Shown: positions 20,744 through 32,205, counted from the first letter of the stretch. The stretch is DNA of 64,000 nt from Helianthus annuus (GCF_002127325.2 NC_035449.2:145837946-145901945), one strand, 5' to 3'. Notes: generated by a model not told the origin, from the sequence alone. A program made the numbers and translations.

Positions 20744-22345
20744 GGGGAGATAGATAGTTAGTTGTACATAGTTTATTTTGAGAAAAATACAAAAACAGTA
20801 AAAAAATGCAAAAATACAAAAACATGATAAAATTGAAAAAGAGCTTGTGTATATAGGGAAAATGATAGTACATCAGCTAGACAATTACAGTATGCTAAAG
20901 ATTTGGAAAGACAAAATGAGTTAAACAGTCTCACTAACGATGTGTCGATAGGTTTTCGTACATTTAGTAGATTTATTCGGGATATAAACCTAAAATTTCA
21001 AACTTGTGAAATTCGTGGGGAACACTACTTGGATATATAGGTAACCCCTGAAATCTCGTTTGAAAGGTCTCGTATTCTGATATACTAGGTGGTTATACTC
21101 TATGATGTCTGGGGTATTATTCCGGGACTTCTGCTGAACGGTGGTTCTGACCTAGTCCCTGGCTAATACTTTCTCAAAAATGCTTGAAATATAGCATAAA
21201 GCCCTCAGCTGATTAGACAATAAAATTGATAGTCAGTTGTTGTAGCTGAAAAGATTCTCTAAAGGGAACACACTGCAAAGTCGAAGCTGATATCTCTCTA
21301 CTGAACGGAAGTTCTGACATGAGATCCCTCAGTTCTCGCATACCCTAATTTATGTACAGACATCATTGTAGTATTCTTGCCTGTAAGACTGAATATTGGG
21401 ATTCTGGATACGGGAGTATATTCAAGAGGTGGGACACATGAATTGATCTAAGTTTTTAAAACACTTAAACAGTATCCTGAATAGATTGAAGTTTGTATGA
21501 GAATTTAAGATGGATCAGTATATCGACAATCGAGGTGAATTGTTTAAATCTGAGTATGTAATGTAGCTTAACGGTACTTGTAATCTGTCTGAAAAGCTGA
21601 TATGATTCCCTGACACGCTCGCCAAAAACAAACCTGTAAATAGGTTATTTTCTGCAATTTAAGTTTTCTGTTATTTCATTTCTTAGTTTAGATCATCTTA
21701 AAATCCAAAAAGATTTTATTTCTGTTTTATTTTAGACAAACCAGAGTGGAAAGTTGATTGTCGGATTCTAGCAAGATGAAGCAGATGCAGGAGATTCTGA
21801 GCTAAAGAATGAGGAGAGCTTACATTGTTGGAAATATGTTTGTTTTCAAAGTCACAAACAAGTTCATTAAGTTGATACTTGGTATTTTCAGAAAGAAAAT
21901 TGGAAAATTGTTTTACTAAATCAGTTTGATTCGTCAAAGATCAACCAGGGTCATTAATTTGAACTTGGTAGATTAATCAAGTATGCAGGGTCATTAAATT
22001 GAACTTGTAAACTTGAGTGGATTTCTAAAGCTGATTGAGTTAGTCTTTATTGATTAAAAAGATAGATTGTAATGTTATTGGTTGAGTAACAGGTTTGGAC
22101 GATTTTTCCCAACGGAGGCAAATTGCAAAAGTTTGAACCAGATGTCTCAAGATTCCAGCATAATGAGAAGGGGAGTCTGTGAGAGGGGGAGTCTGGATCA
22201 ACTACTATTGGGAAGTTGAGAGCAAGGTGATGCTGAAACCTGTGAAGAATGCTGGTGAAGATAGTCAGAGTTGATGAAAAGACAAAGACTGAAGACTGTG
22301 GATCTGAAGATGCTAAAAGACTACGTCAACATCCAAGGGGGAGTC
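20744..22345 (+). other. E3 3' untranslated region with conserved block and duplicated hairpin
   Basis: 1.6 kb with no credible ORF. 20940-21480 is closely similar to the E2 3' untranslated region. Within it, CTGAACGG-x2-GTTCTGAC-type motifs occur twice (about 21132-21152 and 21299-21318), each able to fold as GAAC-N4-GTTC. 21490-22330 is unique to E3 here and unrecognised. Confidence 0.85.
22335..22343 (+). other. E3 polypurine tract
   Basis: AAGGGGGAG, two bases before the 3' LTR; identical core to E2. Confidence 0.9.
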
Positions 22346-22771
22346 TGTTGATACATGGAATGTCTGTTGACTGCGTCTACAAAAAGTCTGAAGTCAAGAT
22401 TGGTCAATAGGGGTCAAAGTGTAAATATTATGATAGATTGATGTAGGATCGCTTTTATGTCAATATGTCATAGTGGGCCGCTTATTTGGTCATTATGTGG
22501 ATCGCTTATAGGACAAAGGTGCTGGATCGCTTATATGGTCTGTCATATAAGCGACCCAAGATATCTATAAATAGGCAGGAGCGGTTCATATGTTGTAACG
22601 ATGTATGTGTGTGCTACGGTGCTGAAACTCTGCCAAAATTTCATCAGAAAGCAATAGAAAGATAAGGAATTGAAAGGATAAGCTGTTGTAACTTCATTTA
22701 TGTTGATTCCGCCTTCGTACATGAAGATGAACTACTTCGACTGACTTTTAGGGTCATAGAACGGTCCAACA
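22346..22771 (+). repeat. E3 3' LTR (426 bp)
   Basis: Matches 12389-12814 with four differences (two near the start, two near the end). Followed by TSD AACAT at 22772-22776. Confidence 0.98.
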
Positions 22772-22776
22772 AACAT

Positions 22777-25159
22777 GTTGTGATATCAGAATGATACCTT
22801 CCATTATGCCCCAAATTGGTTTAAACCCAAACTATGCCTCATAAGGGCATTTTGGTCATTTTAAAGGGTGTAAAAGAGTTTAAATAATAACCTGGGTTAC
22901 AGGTCTGATTAAATCAGTAAATATACTCATTTTATTAACTAATAACAGTAGGGTATCAAATATATGTGAAATTTATTACTTATAACCATACTATGCTTCG
23001 TAGGGGCATTTTGGTAATTTCACATAGGCCTAAAAGGTCAAAAACTGGAATTCTGAGTTTAAAATATTTGCCTACTGTTAAGATATAAAATTTTACTAAA
23101 TACAATCAGTAGGTATCATCCCCATATGTTTAAAAAGGTTTTATTACATACTATGCGTTAAAAACGCTTAAAAAGGCGATTTGGAGCCATTTCCAGGTTT
23201 GGTAAAGAAAGTTGATATTTTTAAAATTCCAAAAGGCTCAAAATACTTTATTTAACATATTAGATCATTAGAAAAAGGTTTGAGGTCAATAGGATTTATA
23301 AAACTCAATTTATAGCCCAAAAGGGCAAAACCGGCATTAACCGAATTAAACTTAGAACACTAAGTTATGCTCAGCCTAAAATTGAATAAAAATCTTTAAA
23401 AATCCCAAAATATTATTTTATATCAGTAGGTATAAATTTTTGTATAAAAATTTGGGTTTAGATAGGCTATATGCTATTTACGTCATTTAATTACTAAAGA
23501 AGTTTCTAATTACGCTAATGAGCATAACTCTTAATCTACACCTCAAACTGATCACAAATTTTAGGTGCAAGTTTATAAATCAGTAGCTAAGGTGTTTACC
23601 CTTTTACATTTTGAAAAATCATATTTTAAGGTTATTTGGGCATACTGGTCAACATATAAGCAATTAACGGAAACATGCATGTGAATAGGATTTCTAATGA
23701 ACCAAGTTGCATAATCTCAGAGAGTTATACTAACATGTAAATAGGTCCAAAAGAAGCTCTAAGGCAATCCTAAACTTGGCTTAAACGGGTCAGAACTGAA
23801 AGTCAAAGCATAAGTCAAACTATGCGACTTTCGGTTCCAAACCGAGCCTATACTGAAAATTGTCGAGTTGAACATGCTTAGACATGTTCTTATATCAATT
23901 ACCAAGTTATATTAATGATCAAACAGGTTGCATGTATCCTACATTGCTAATTATGCATTAATTTGCAAATAAACATTCTGTTGACTTTTTAAAGTAAGCT
24001 TTGACTCGACAATTAACATAGTTAGAGTGGGAATCTGGAAATACCCTTTAAGGGTTTGTTACCCACATAATTACCTACTTAAAGGTACTTTTAATTCGAG
24101 ATTTGACTGAGTAATTATTGACTAATCTCAAAGTCAAACCTTAATTACGAAGGTTTGACTTTTAGTTAATTAACTAAGCTAAAACGAATTAAGAAGGGTT
24201 AAGGACACTTACAAGAGTCCTAATTATGCTTAGGGATCACTAAGAAGGTTGCTTGTTGTCCAGAGAGCTCCAGAGAGTAAGTTGTAAACTTTGAAAGTGA
24301 ATGCACAAAATGGTCACAACTTAGAGCTCTTTATATATTGATTCTAATCTCACAAGATGATGCCAAGCAATTCTACTGATGATATGGGATCATTGCAGGT
24401 GCCCCCTATGCATGAAATACCATTGGGGCAGCCCCTGGTATGTAAAACAAGAGATTGAAGTCGGTTAACAGCCTTAACAGGCACCTGTCCACGTTTTCTG
24501 TTATTGGCACGCGTAAGCCCATAAGGGGCTCTTACGCGGGCCGCCTGGCCTGTTAGAACCAGCCAAACAAGTTTAAACTTTGCACTTTTGGTCCCTGGTC
24601 CTTTATAACGTGGTTTTAAGTCCTATTTTTGCTATTTCAGCCCTCTAACTTGATTTTTAAGGGTTTAGGACTTTTACCAACTTAGTTAAGTCCCTTGTTA
24701 ACTTTGTGAACACCCGAAAGACCTTGAATTTCAATGTTGATGTTTTTAACCCCTCGTACACGAATTTGATCATAACTTTCTCATACGTTAACGAAACTTC
24801 GTGAAATTTTTACCACATATTCTAGTGAGTATAATTTACCGTTACAAAGCTTCGGGTCTGCTAAAAGGTCACTCAGAGGTATACTTTGCACATGTTGACA
24901 CATTTAGCCCCTGTAGTTTGTAATTTCTCACTTTCTTTCATATTTAGCTTCATATGATCCATGATTTATTCGTTTGAAGGTATAAACATCTTGTAGGGCT
25001 ATTTTTAAATATAATTATCCATCATTGACACTTTGGACCCTTATATTCACATAGTTTCCCCGTTTGTCAACATTAGTCCCTCTAAAGTGTTCTTACACAC
25101 GTTCAGAGCTTATGACACGTGTTCATACATTATTGGAGATAAATTTCCAAGGTGTTACA
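22777..25159 (-). repeat. G1 3' LTR, second segment (after E3)
   Basis: Matches about 33411-35809 of the right LTR and ends GGTGTTACA. A minus-strand TATA-like box lies at about 24331-24340. A GC-rich inverted repeat lies at 24508-24548. Confidence 0.95.
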
Positions 25160-25172
25160 TCCTCACCCCCTT
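25160..25172 (-). other. G1 polypurine tract
   Basis: The minus strand reads AAGGGGGTGAGGA immediately before the 3' LTR. Confidence 0.85.
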
Positions 25173-26079
25173 AAAAGAAATCTTGTCCTCGAGATTTATG
25201 GAAACAATTGAGGGTATTTCTCTTTCATTGTGGACTTTAACTCCCACGTATATTCAGGACCTCTACGGGCATCCCATTTCACCTTGACGATAGGCACAAG
25301 CTTCCTTCGAAGCCTTTTTACCTGTCGATCGTCAATCGACATAGGTTTTTCCACAAATTTCAAGCTCTCGTCTATGTGTCATCTGTGTGTGGTATGACTA
25401 GCGATTCATCAGCTAGACATTTCTTCAGATTGCAGACGTGGAATACATTATGAATACCACTGAGCTCTTCAGGTAAGTTTAACTTATTAGCCACCGATCC
25501 TACACATTCGATGATCTCGAATGGTCCTATATACCTTGGGCTTAACTTACCTTTCTTACCAAATCACATCACCCCTTTCCAGGGCGATACTTTGAGCAAA
25601 ACTTTATCGCCAACCTTAAACTTGAGAGGTTTTCGCCTTTTATCAGCATAGCTCTTCTGCCTATCCCGGACAGCTTTTAGGCGGTCGCGAATCTGGACAA
25701 TCTTGTCCGTTGTCTCGAAAACTATATCAGGACCCAATAATTGAGTGTCTCCTACTTCTGCCCAACAGATGGGCGTTCTGCACTTCCTACCATATCATGC
25801 CTCAAAAGGCGCAGCCTGAATGCTGGTATGGTAGCTATTATTGTAGGAGAACTCGACCAGAGGTAGGTGCTTATCCCAGCTACCACCTAAATCAATCACA
25901 CATGCACGCAGCATGTCTTCCAAAGTTTGAATAGTACGCTCACGTTGCCCATCCATCTGAGGATGGTAAGCTGTACTAAAATTCAATTGCGTGCCAAGAG
26001 ACTGTTGGAAACTCTTCCAAAAATGAGATGTGTATCTAGTATCCCTATCAGATATAATAGATACTGGTACGCCATACAA
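25173..26079 (-). pseudogene. pol: G1 integrase C-terminal half and chromodomain-like tail
   Basis: The minus strand, in the gag-pol frame, reads [20 protein letters not shown], then [13 protein letters not shown] with an integrase Asp and the following core block, and [13 protein letters not shown]. One stop follows the APFEA segment. The downstream segments [23 protein letters not shown] and FHVCNLKKCL are recognisable in translation through further stops. A chromodomain-like segment (VKVKWDARRGPEYTWEL) ends the protein near 25230-25290. Chromodomains target chromovirus integration to certain chromatin. A deletion with frameshift near 26070-26080 separates this from the integrase N-terminal part. 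Confidence 0.85.
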
Positions 26080-27238
26080 TCTTATCCACGTACAGTTGGG
26101 CTAACATGTCGGAGCTGTAAGTCTCTTTAATGGGTAGGAAATGTGCTGACTTAGTCAGTCTATCAACTATAACCCATATAGTGGCATTTCCTTTCTTCGT
26201 CTTTGGCAACTTGGTGATGAAATCCATCGTCACCATTTCCCATTTCCAAGTGGGAATTTCAGGCTGTTGCAGCAAACCTGACGACTTCTGATGTTCAGCC
26301 TTGACTTGAGCACACGTCAAGCATTTAGCTACGTAAGTAGCTATAGACTTCTTCAAGCCTATCCACCAATAGTTTGCCTTTACATCTTGGTACATCTTGT
26401 CGGCTCCAGGATGAACGGAATATTTGGAATTGTGGGCTTCCTTGAGGATAACATCCCGAAGTCCTCCATAAACAGGAACCCATATTCGTCCATTTAATCT
26501 TAGTATTCCGTCCTTGCCATAGGATAACTGTTCTTCAGTTACTCCTAACTTTTCCTCAGGATAATTAGCTTCTAGCACAGCTTCCTTCTGCGCAGCTAAC
26601 AACCTTTCATTCAAGCTATTCTTGATTTCAATGCTTTTGGCATTAATTCTTATTGGCTTCACTCTCTCTTTTCTGCTCAAGGCATCTCCGACTACATTAG
26701 CCTTGCCTAGGTGGTATCTTATTTCACAGTCATAATCGTTCAGAGTTTCCATCCAGCGTCGCTGCCTCATATTCAAATCCTTCTGATTGAACAAGTGTTG
26801 AAGGCTTTTGTAATCAGAGTAGATCACACACTTAGTTCCATATAAATAGTGCCTCCACAGCTTTAGTGCAAATACAGTGGCACCCAGTTCCAAATCATGG
26901 GTGGTGTAGTTCTTTTCGTGCACTTTCAGTTGACGTGAAGCATAGGCAATGACCTTGCCTTTTTGCATTAACACACAACCCATCCCGGTGTGTGATGCAT
27001 CACAATACACCACAAACTCATCAATTCCATCAGGCAACGTCAGTACAGGAGCATTGCTCAACTTCTGCTTCAAAATATCGAAAGATTCTTGCTGCTTAGG
27101 CCCCCAATCAAACTTGTTATTCTTGCAAGTGAGAAGGGTCAGGGGTGCTGCAATTCTTGAGAAGTTTTCAATAAAGCGTCTGTAGTATCCTGCCAGTCCT
27201 AAGAAACTACGAATCTCCGTAGGCGTCTTCGGCTCTTC
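26048..27238 (-). pseudogene. pol: G1 RNase H and integrase N-terminal half
   Basis: Open from 27073 to 26048 in a frame one off from gag. RNase H is recognised by CDASHTGMGCVL, ASRQLKVHEKNY, LELGATVFALKLWRHYLYG and [16 protein letters not shown]. It is followed by the integrase zinc-binding region (H...HPGADKMYQDVKANYWW...CLTCAQVKAEHQ) and catalytic MDFITKLP and VIVDRLTKSAHF. The RT frame joins it after an apparent one-base deletion near 27238, just past NWK. The integrase runs off-frame at about 26070. The order RT-RH-IN is the Gypsy hallmark. Confidence 0.92.
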
Positions 27239-27987
27239 CAGTTCATGACAGCTTCAACCTTAGCAGGATCTACTTGGATACCACGCTCACTAACAACATG
27301 TCCAAGGAACTGGACTTCACGAAGCCAGAACTCACACTTAGAAAATTTGGCGTAGAGCTTTTCTTGATGAAGCAGTTTCAGAATGCAACGGAGATGCTTC
27401 TCGTGATCAGCTTGGTTCTTGGAGTAAATGAGAATGTCATCGATGAAGACGATGACGAATTTGTCCAAATAAGGCTTGCAGACGCGATTCATGAGATCCA
27501 TGAATGCGGCAGGTGCGTTAGTGAGCCCAAAAGGCATCACTAGGAACTCGTAATGACCATAACGAGTCCTAAATGCAGTCTTGTGTACATCTTCATCCTT
27601 GACCTTTAATGGATGATAGCCTGACCTTAGATCAATCTTTGAAAAGTAACGCGCTCCTTGTAGCTGATCGAACAGATCATCGATCCTGGGCAAAGGATAC
27701 CTATTCTTGATAGTAACCTTATTAAGCTCACGGTAATCGATGTATAAACGCATCGAACGATCTTTCTTTTTGACGAACAAGATTGGTGCTCCCCATGGAG
27801 ACGAACTAGGTCTAATAAAACCTTTGGCTAGCAAATCATCTAGCTGCGTCCTCAATTCCTTCATCTCTATTGGTGTTAATCTATAAGGCGCTCTTGCAAC
27901 AGGTGCAGCTCCTGGAATGATGTCGATTCTGAACTCTACTTGCCTATCTGGTGGCAAACCAGGTAGTTCTTCCGGGAAAACTTCGGG
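27199..27987 (-). pseudogene. pol: G1 reverse transcriptase
   Basis: The frame is the same as gag and protease after a TAG at 27988-27990. RT motifs in order: [56 protein letters not shown] blocks, [30 protein letters not shown] and catalytic [20 protein letters not shown] and QFLGHVVS follow. All catalytic aspartates are present. The end shifts frame after NWK. Confidence 0.93.
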
Positions 27988-28782
27988 CTATTCAGAAATG
28001 ACTGGAATATCTTCAATCTTGGGTTTCTGCTCATCAACAGTCACTTGTGCCATATAAATGACACAACCCTTCTTTAAGCATTTAGATGCTTTGAGCATAG
28101 ACATCTGCTCAGGTAACCCGTACCGGGTGTCTCCTTGAATGGTAAGCGACTCACCAGACGGAGTCTTGATCACCACTTGCTTCTTATTGCAAACTATATG
28201 AGCTTGGTTATGCGATAACCAATCCATGCCTATTACTATATCAAAGCCAGCTAACTTAAATGGAAGGAGGGATAAGGGAAAAGAGTGGTTCCTAATGGAT
28301 ATGACACATCCGTCTAATACAGTCGAAGCGGTTTCTATGGTTCCATCAGCTAGTTCCACTTCATACTTCACACTTAAGGTTTTAACAGGCATTTTCAACA
28401 ATTCACAAAACTTATCATCTACGAACGATTTATCTGCTCCTGAATCAAATAATACTCTTGTGTAGATATCATTAATAAGAAAAGTACCTGTTATGACATT
28501 ATCATCCTGAACAGCTTCCTTCGCATCCATGCGGAAGACCCTAGCATTGGTCTTCTTTCCTTCCTCAGCCTTCTTTGCAAGCTTTGGGCAGTTAGTCCTC
28601 AGATGCCCCTTTTCATTATAGTTATAACACGTGGCATCCTTGATTTTCTTACAATCCAGTGCCTTGTGGTCCAATGACTTGCAAATCCCACACGCTTTCG
28701 GCTGAGACTGGGACTTCGATTCATGCCTGCACCTCCCAAAATGGTGCTTCTTGCAAACCTTACATTTGGGTTTATCACCCGA
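27988..28782 (-). pseudogene. pol: G1 gag zinc knuckle and aspartic protease
   Basis: Continues gag in frame after TAG 28783-28785. It begins with a first cysteine cluster and a partial CCHC knuckle (CYNYNEKGHLRTNC, second Cys replaced by Tyr), followed by protease motif VLFDSGADKSFV with an intact DSG and later FDIVIGMDWLS. The protease would cut gag-pol in the particle. It ends at TAG 27988-27990 just before [10 protein letters not shown], the usual protease-RT linker. Confidence 0.92.
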
Positions 28783-29775
28783 CTATTGATCACCTTTATT
28801 GGATCCCGACCCATTCCTGTGGTCGTTGTTTCCCTTGTGCTTCTTCTCTGAGCGTCGTGAACCGTCATCTTCGCGTTTCCTTTTCTCGGCATCCGCATTT
28901 CTCAGTGATCTCTGTCTAACTGCGTCCAGCGTGAGGGACAGAGATATGTCAGCTACTGATATGAATGTAGCGGGCCGAGAGGCCTTGACACTTGCTTTTA
29001 TTTCTGGGGCCAGACCCCCAATAAAACGGGCTATCCTCTTCGGTTCAGGTGTCACAAGGTAAGGAACTAACCTTGACAAAGTATTGAAACTTGTAAGATA
29101 AGCCTGGCAATCCAGGTTCTTCATAACCAGAGATAGAAAATCAGATTCTATCTTTTCAACCTCATGTTGCAGACAGTAGTTTTCCTTGATGAGATCAACA
29201 AATTGATTCCATGACATATTATACAGCGGAATCTTCCCAATAGCCTGAATTAACGACTTCCACCAGGCCAGGGCTTCTCCTTTAAAAGACTGGGATACAA
29301 ACTTCACAATATCCCTCTCCGCACAACCACTAATGTCCACTATAGTGTCCATTTCATCCAGCCATGTCATGCAATCCGCTGCCCCCTTCTCCCCAGTAAA
29401 ATCCCGGGGCTTACAAGATACAGAATATTTATATGTACAGGACTTGGTACGTGGGGCATCATCAAACACTATCTTCTTGGGTGGAACACTGTCATGGTTC
29501 GAGGAGTGTCTATCATCATCTTTCTTAGACTCATCCTTCTTAGACTTGGGTTGGACAGAGGGTGGCTTGCTATGACCCTCCGAATGAGTCTTTGACTTTG
29601 AGTGTGGTGTAGACAGGGTCCTACTTTAAGTCTCAGAAGACTCACTGTTCTGTCGATCTAAAGCCCTTGTAACAGCGTTATCAACTAGTGCTTGCAACTC
29701 TGCACCAGTCAGCTGTATCCTAGCGTTATTGTGGTTCTCCACCGGACAACTGTTCACCTCGTCCTACCCCGCCAT
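28783..29775 (-). pseudogene. gag: G1 gag (capsid)
   Basis: The ATG at 29775-29773 begins MAG followed at once by TAG (29764-29766). A second stop TAA lies at 29626-29628, and a third (TAG 28783-28785) ends this part, all in one frame. Recognisable gag segments: RIQLTGAELQALVDNAVTRAL near the start, FTGEKGAADCMTWLDEMD, WWKSL, SWNQFVDLIKENYC, ESDFLSLVMKNLDC and RFIGGLAPEIKASV, then a basic KRKRED tail. This is the common gag of plant Tekay/Del-type chromoviruses. It shares one frame with protease and RT, so the parent had a single gag-pol ORF. Confidence 0.9.
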
Positions 29776-30802
29776 GTAGCTTCAATTGCTACATATTGAA
29801 AATAATGGGCAAGGTTTTATTTAGAAGCTTTTACAGAGATTTATAATTTATTAACCATGGTTTTAAATAGCCATTACTAGTTAATTTGTTAATCATTTAT
29901 TTATTCAGGACCTTTATTATAATCTTATATTACAATCAAACATTAGCATAAAAAGCTTAGTCACAAGGACAGTTTTAATATATAACCAAGATTTTCACAG
30001 AATCAAGGTGTTCGGTTCTTGAATCACAGTTCATTACCCTTTTCTAGACAGTGAGTTGCATATTTCTACTGTCTCTTAGTCCAAGAGGACGTTAATTATT
30101 ACCCGTAGGCACTTCATCCTCAAAGGATGGTTATTTAATTACAGGGAATTTTAAACTATCCCAATTTTAAAGATGGCCTGTGTGATTTATACTACATCAC
30201 AATTTGCCCACATGCTAACATACCTACAGATGTTAACAAAATTTTGGAATCTTTTGGACAGGTTCTACCATCTTGGCCATGTCTACAATGACACGTGGCT
30301 AGGTTTTACCTCCAAGATTCTCTTTTAATATTATACGTAGAACAATCCTAAGTTGAGATGTTAATTATGGATCTGAATCTAATTATGGAGATACCATCTT
30401 GGCCTTGTCTTAAAATGACACATGGCTAGGTCTTGTCCCTTTTTAGATTTTGCAATTTTACAATAATGGTAGATCTTTTACAGGAATGTTATTTTCATTT
30501 TACTTTGTGTTTTAAGTTTATGCATATACTTAATAATAAACAAATATGAAAATTTAAATTCAACCATTCCATTACTTAAAATTTCAACAAGTACAACATT
30601 TGCCCTAAACGGGACTTCTACAAAATAACATGCCCGCGCAGGGGCGAAATACAAACAAACAAACCCACGCAGGGGTTAACAAAAAAGACATACCCATGCA
30701 GGGGCAGAATACTGAAAGACAAGCCCACGCAGGAGCTGAGTACAGAAACAAAAAGTCCACGCAGGTACTGATTACAACTAACCAAATAAACAACAAAGGT
30801 CT
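29776..30802 (-). other. G1 region between extra ORF and gag; includes 31-bp tandem repeat
   Basis: About 1 kb without a credible ORF. Two copies of a CCATCTTGGCC...ACACGTGGCTAGG / ACACATGGCTAGG segment (about 30265-30310 and 30390-30435) and the 31-bp repeat at 30633-30785 are the only structure seen. Confidence 0.7.
30633..30785 (-). repeat. 31-bp tandem repeat, five units
   Basis: CCCRCGCAGG cores start at 30633, 30664, 30693, 30724 and 30756, period 29-32 bp. The array lies just past the stop of the extra ORF. Confidence 0.85.
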
Positions 30803-32018
30803 TTAATGACCCCTTCTTTTGGACTTCCCCTTGAGTAGGTCTGACAGACCCTTGAAGAAACCTTGCCGCTCCCTGCGGTCTTCTCGAACTTCTTGCTTAA
30901 CTTGGTTCAACCTATCGAGAACCTCTTGTTGACGTTCCGACGGGATTAGCTGCGGCGGCTGGTACAGAGGTTGAGGAGGTGGCGGACGCTGGTACCCATA
31001 ACTTGGGTAACCAGTGGTCCAAAGACCACCATAGGGTCCCTCTGGGTGGCGAGCATTGTAGTCCCATGCCTCCTGGTATGGGTCCACATTGGCATAGTCG
31101 TACTAGGTATGAGACGGCTGCTCAAAAGGGTTATACACCGCGGAACCGGCGTAGGCAGGAATTGGGTTATCAAAACCCAATGGTGGCGCCATAGGCGCAG
31201 AGTTTATCTCTGGGATGGGGTTTGATGGACCCCCCATCTGTGGGTCTTCTTCTTCTTGAAGTGGCGGATAATGACTGCCAGTCGAGGGATGAGGAGTGCT
31301 GATGCGGACTCCTCCTCGCACGGACATCCGTGCATTTGACCTCCTCCGCCTCAGTGGCTCCGGAGGCGGTTGTTGTTCCACTGGTGGTGGTGGTGGCGGT
31401 GTGACTGCCACGAATCGGGAATCCTCGGAAGGATCCTGCTGTTGTTGCTGCTGCTGCTGGTAAGGAGACGAGTGGTGAGAGGGAGTGAAATACCAGTCAA
31501 TCTGCTTGAACCTCGCATCGTAGCTGTCAGGACCACGGTAAGGTGATCCATGAAAAGATGACCCATCGGAGATTTCGATGGGGTGATTCGGGGTCCTAGT
31601 GGCAGGCTCCATGGGATCCGTATCTTCGTCCATGTCATTTTCACCCGAGAAGTGATCCTCGGGTCCTAGTGAGTTAAAACCCACGGGTTCTTGAATAAAA
31701 TTAGCCGGGTTGAACCGGCTTTGGAAAGCAGGGGTAGGGTCACCAAGAGAATGGTGGGAGTTTGACCGCTGCAACGGTATGAAGGAAGGCGGAGGGTGGT
31801 CGGGCTCGTTTTTCGGATTGCGGCCCGAAAGAATGCAAATAGGACGGTGAGGAGCTTAAGGAGACCGATCGCCTCCCGGGTTCCACGTATACCCTCCATG
31901 GCTCCTGAGGGCTAGTGCTCATTGTAATCGAAGGGGTACGCCGGTGCGAAGGCCCGACTTCATGGTCGTGGCTAGTGAAAGGTGCCTTTCCCCGTCCGCG
32001 TCTCATTCTTGATGGCAT
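30803..32018 (-). pseudogene. G1 extra ORF upstream of gag, proline-rich, unknown function
   Basis: Same strand as gag, beginning about 175 bases after the PBS. Start MPSRMRRGRGKAPF at 32018. A frameshift between about 31775 and 31860 moves to a second frame (HHSLGDPTPAF...), and one TAG (about 31100-31102) separates EQPSHT from the last 95 codons, which end KGKSKRRGH at 30803. The total would be about 400 residues: basic N-terminus, acidic middle (NDMDEDTDP), HPIEISDGSS segment, Gln run, proline run TPPPPPPV, Arg-rich RRRRSNARMSVRGG, Tyr/Pro-rich region. A terminal helix (VLDRLNQVKQEVREDRRERQ) and basic tail follow. No known enzyme motif. From memory, similar proteins are often predicted as uncharacterised in Asteraceae genomes. 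A role in RNA binding or packaging is only a guess. Confidence 0.75.
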
Positions 32019-32192
32019 TCTTAACCTGCAAACATGATTAAGATAACAACAAAAATATAAAGAAAAAGACCGAATAAAACAAACAAAACAGAGTTTGTCC
32101 TATGTTCTTTGTCTAGACTCAGAACTCGAGTAATGTGCATATATTTAACTGAGATTAAACACAAAAGGCTAGTGTTTAATTCACTCAGCGTT

Positions 32193-32205
32193 GGCTCTGA
32201 TACCA
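32193..32205 (-). other. G1 primer-binding site, initiator tRNA-Met
   Basis: The minus strand reads TGGTATCAGAGCC, three bases inside the 5' LTR. Confidence 0.93.

Larger units (their letters stand above)
12389..22771 (+). mobile_element. E3: autonomous-type Ty1/Copia retrotransposon, nearly intact
   Basis: 10,383 bp with 426-bp LTRs differing at four positions, TSD AACAT, a tRNA-Met PBS, a motif-array leader, a very long gag, complete Copia pol (protease, integrase, RT, RNase H in that order), a 1.6-kb 3' untranslated region and a polypurine tract. It sits inside the G1 left LTR. Gag carries one frameshift and two stops and pol carries one stop, so this copy is probably inactive, although only a few lesions separate it from an open state. 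With the commonly used rate of 1.3e-8 substitutions per site per year, four LTR differences would mean roughly 0.4 million years. Confidence 0.96.

Noticed and set aside
30605..30796. 63-codon hydrophobic frame
   Set aside because: Entirely within the 31-bp tandem repeat and its flank; no start context or family.
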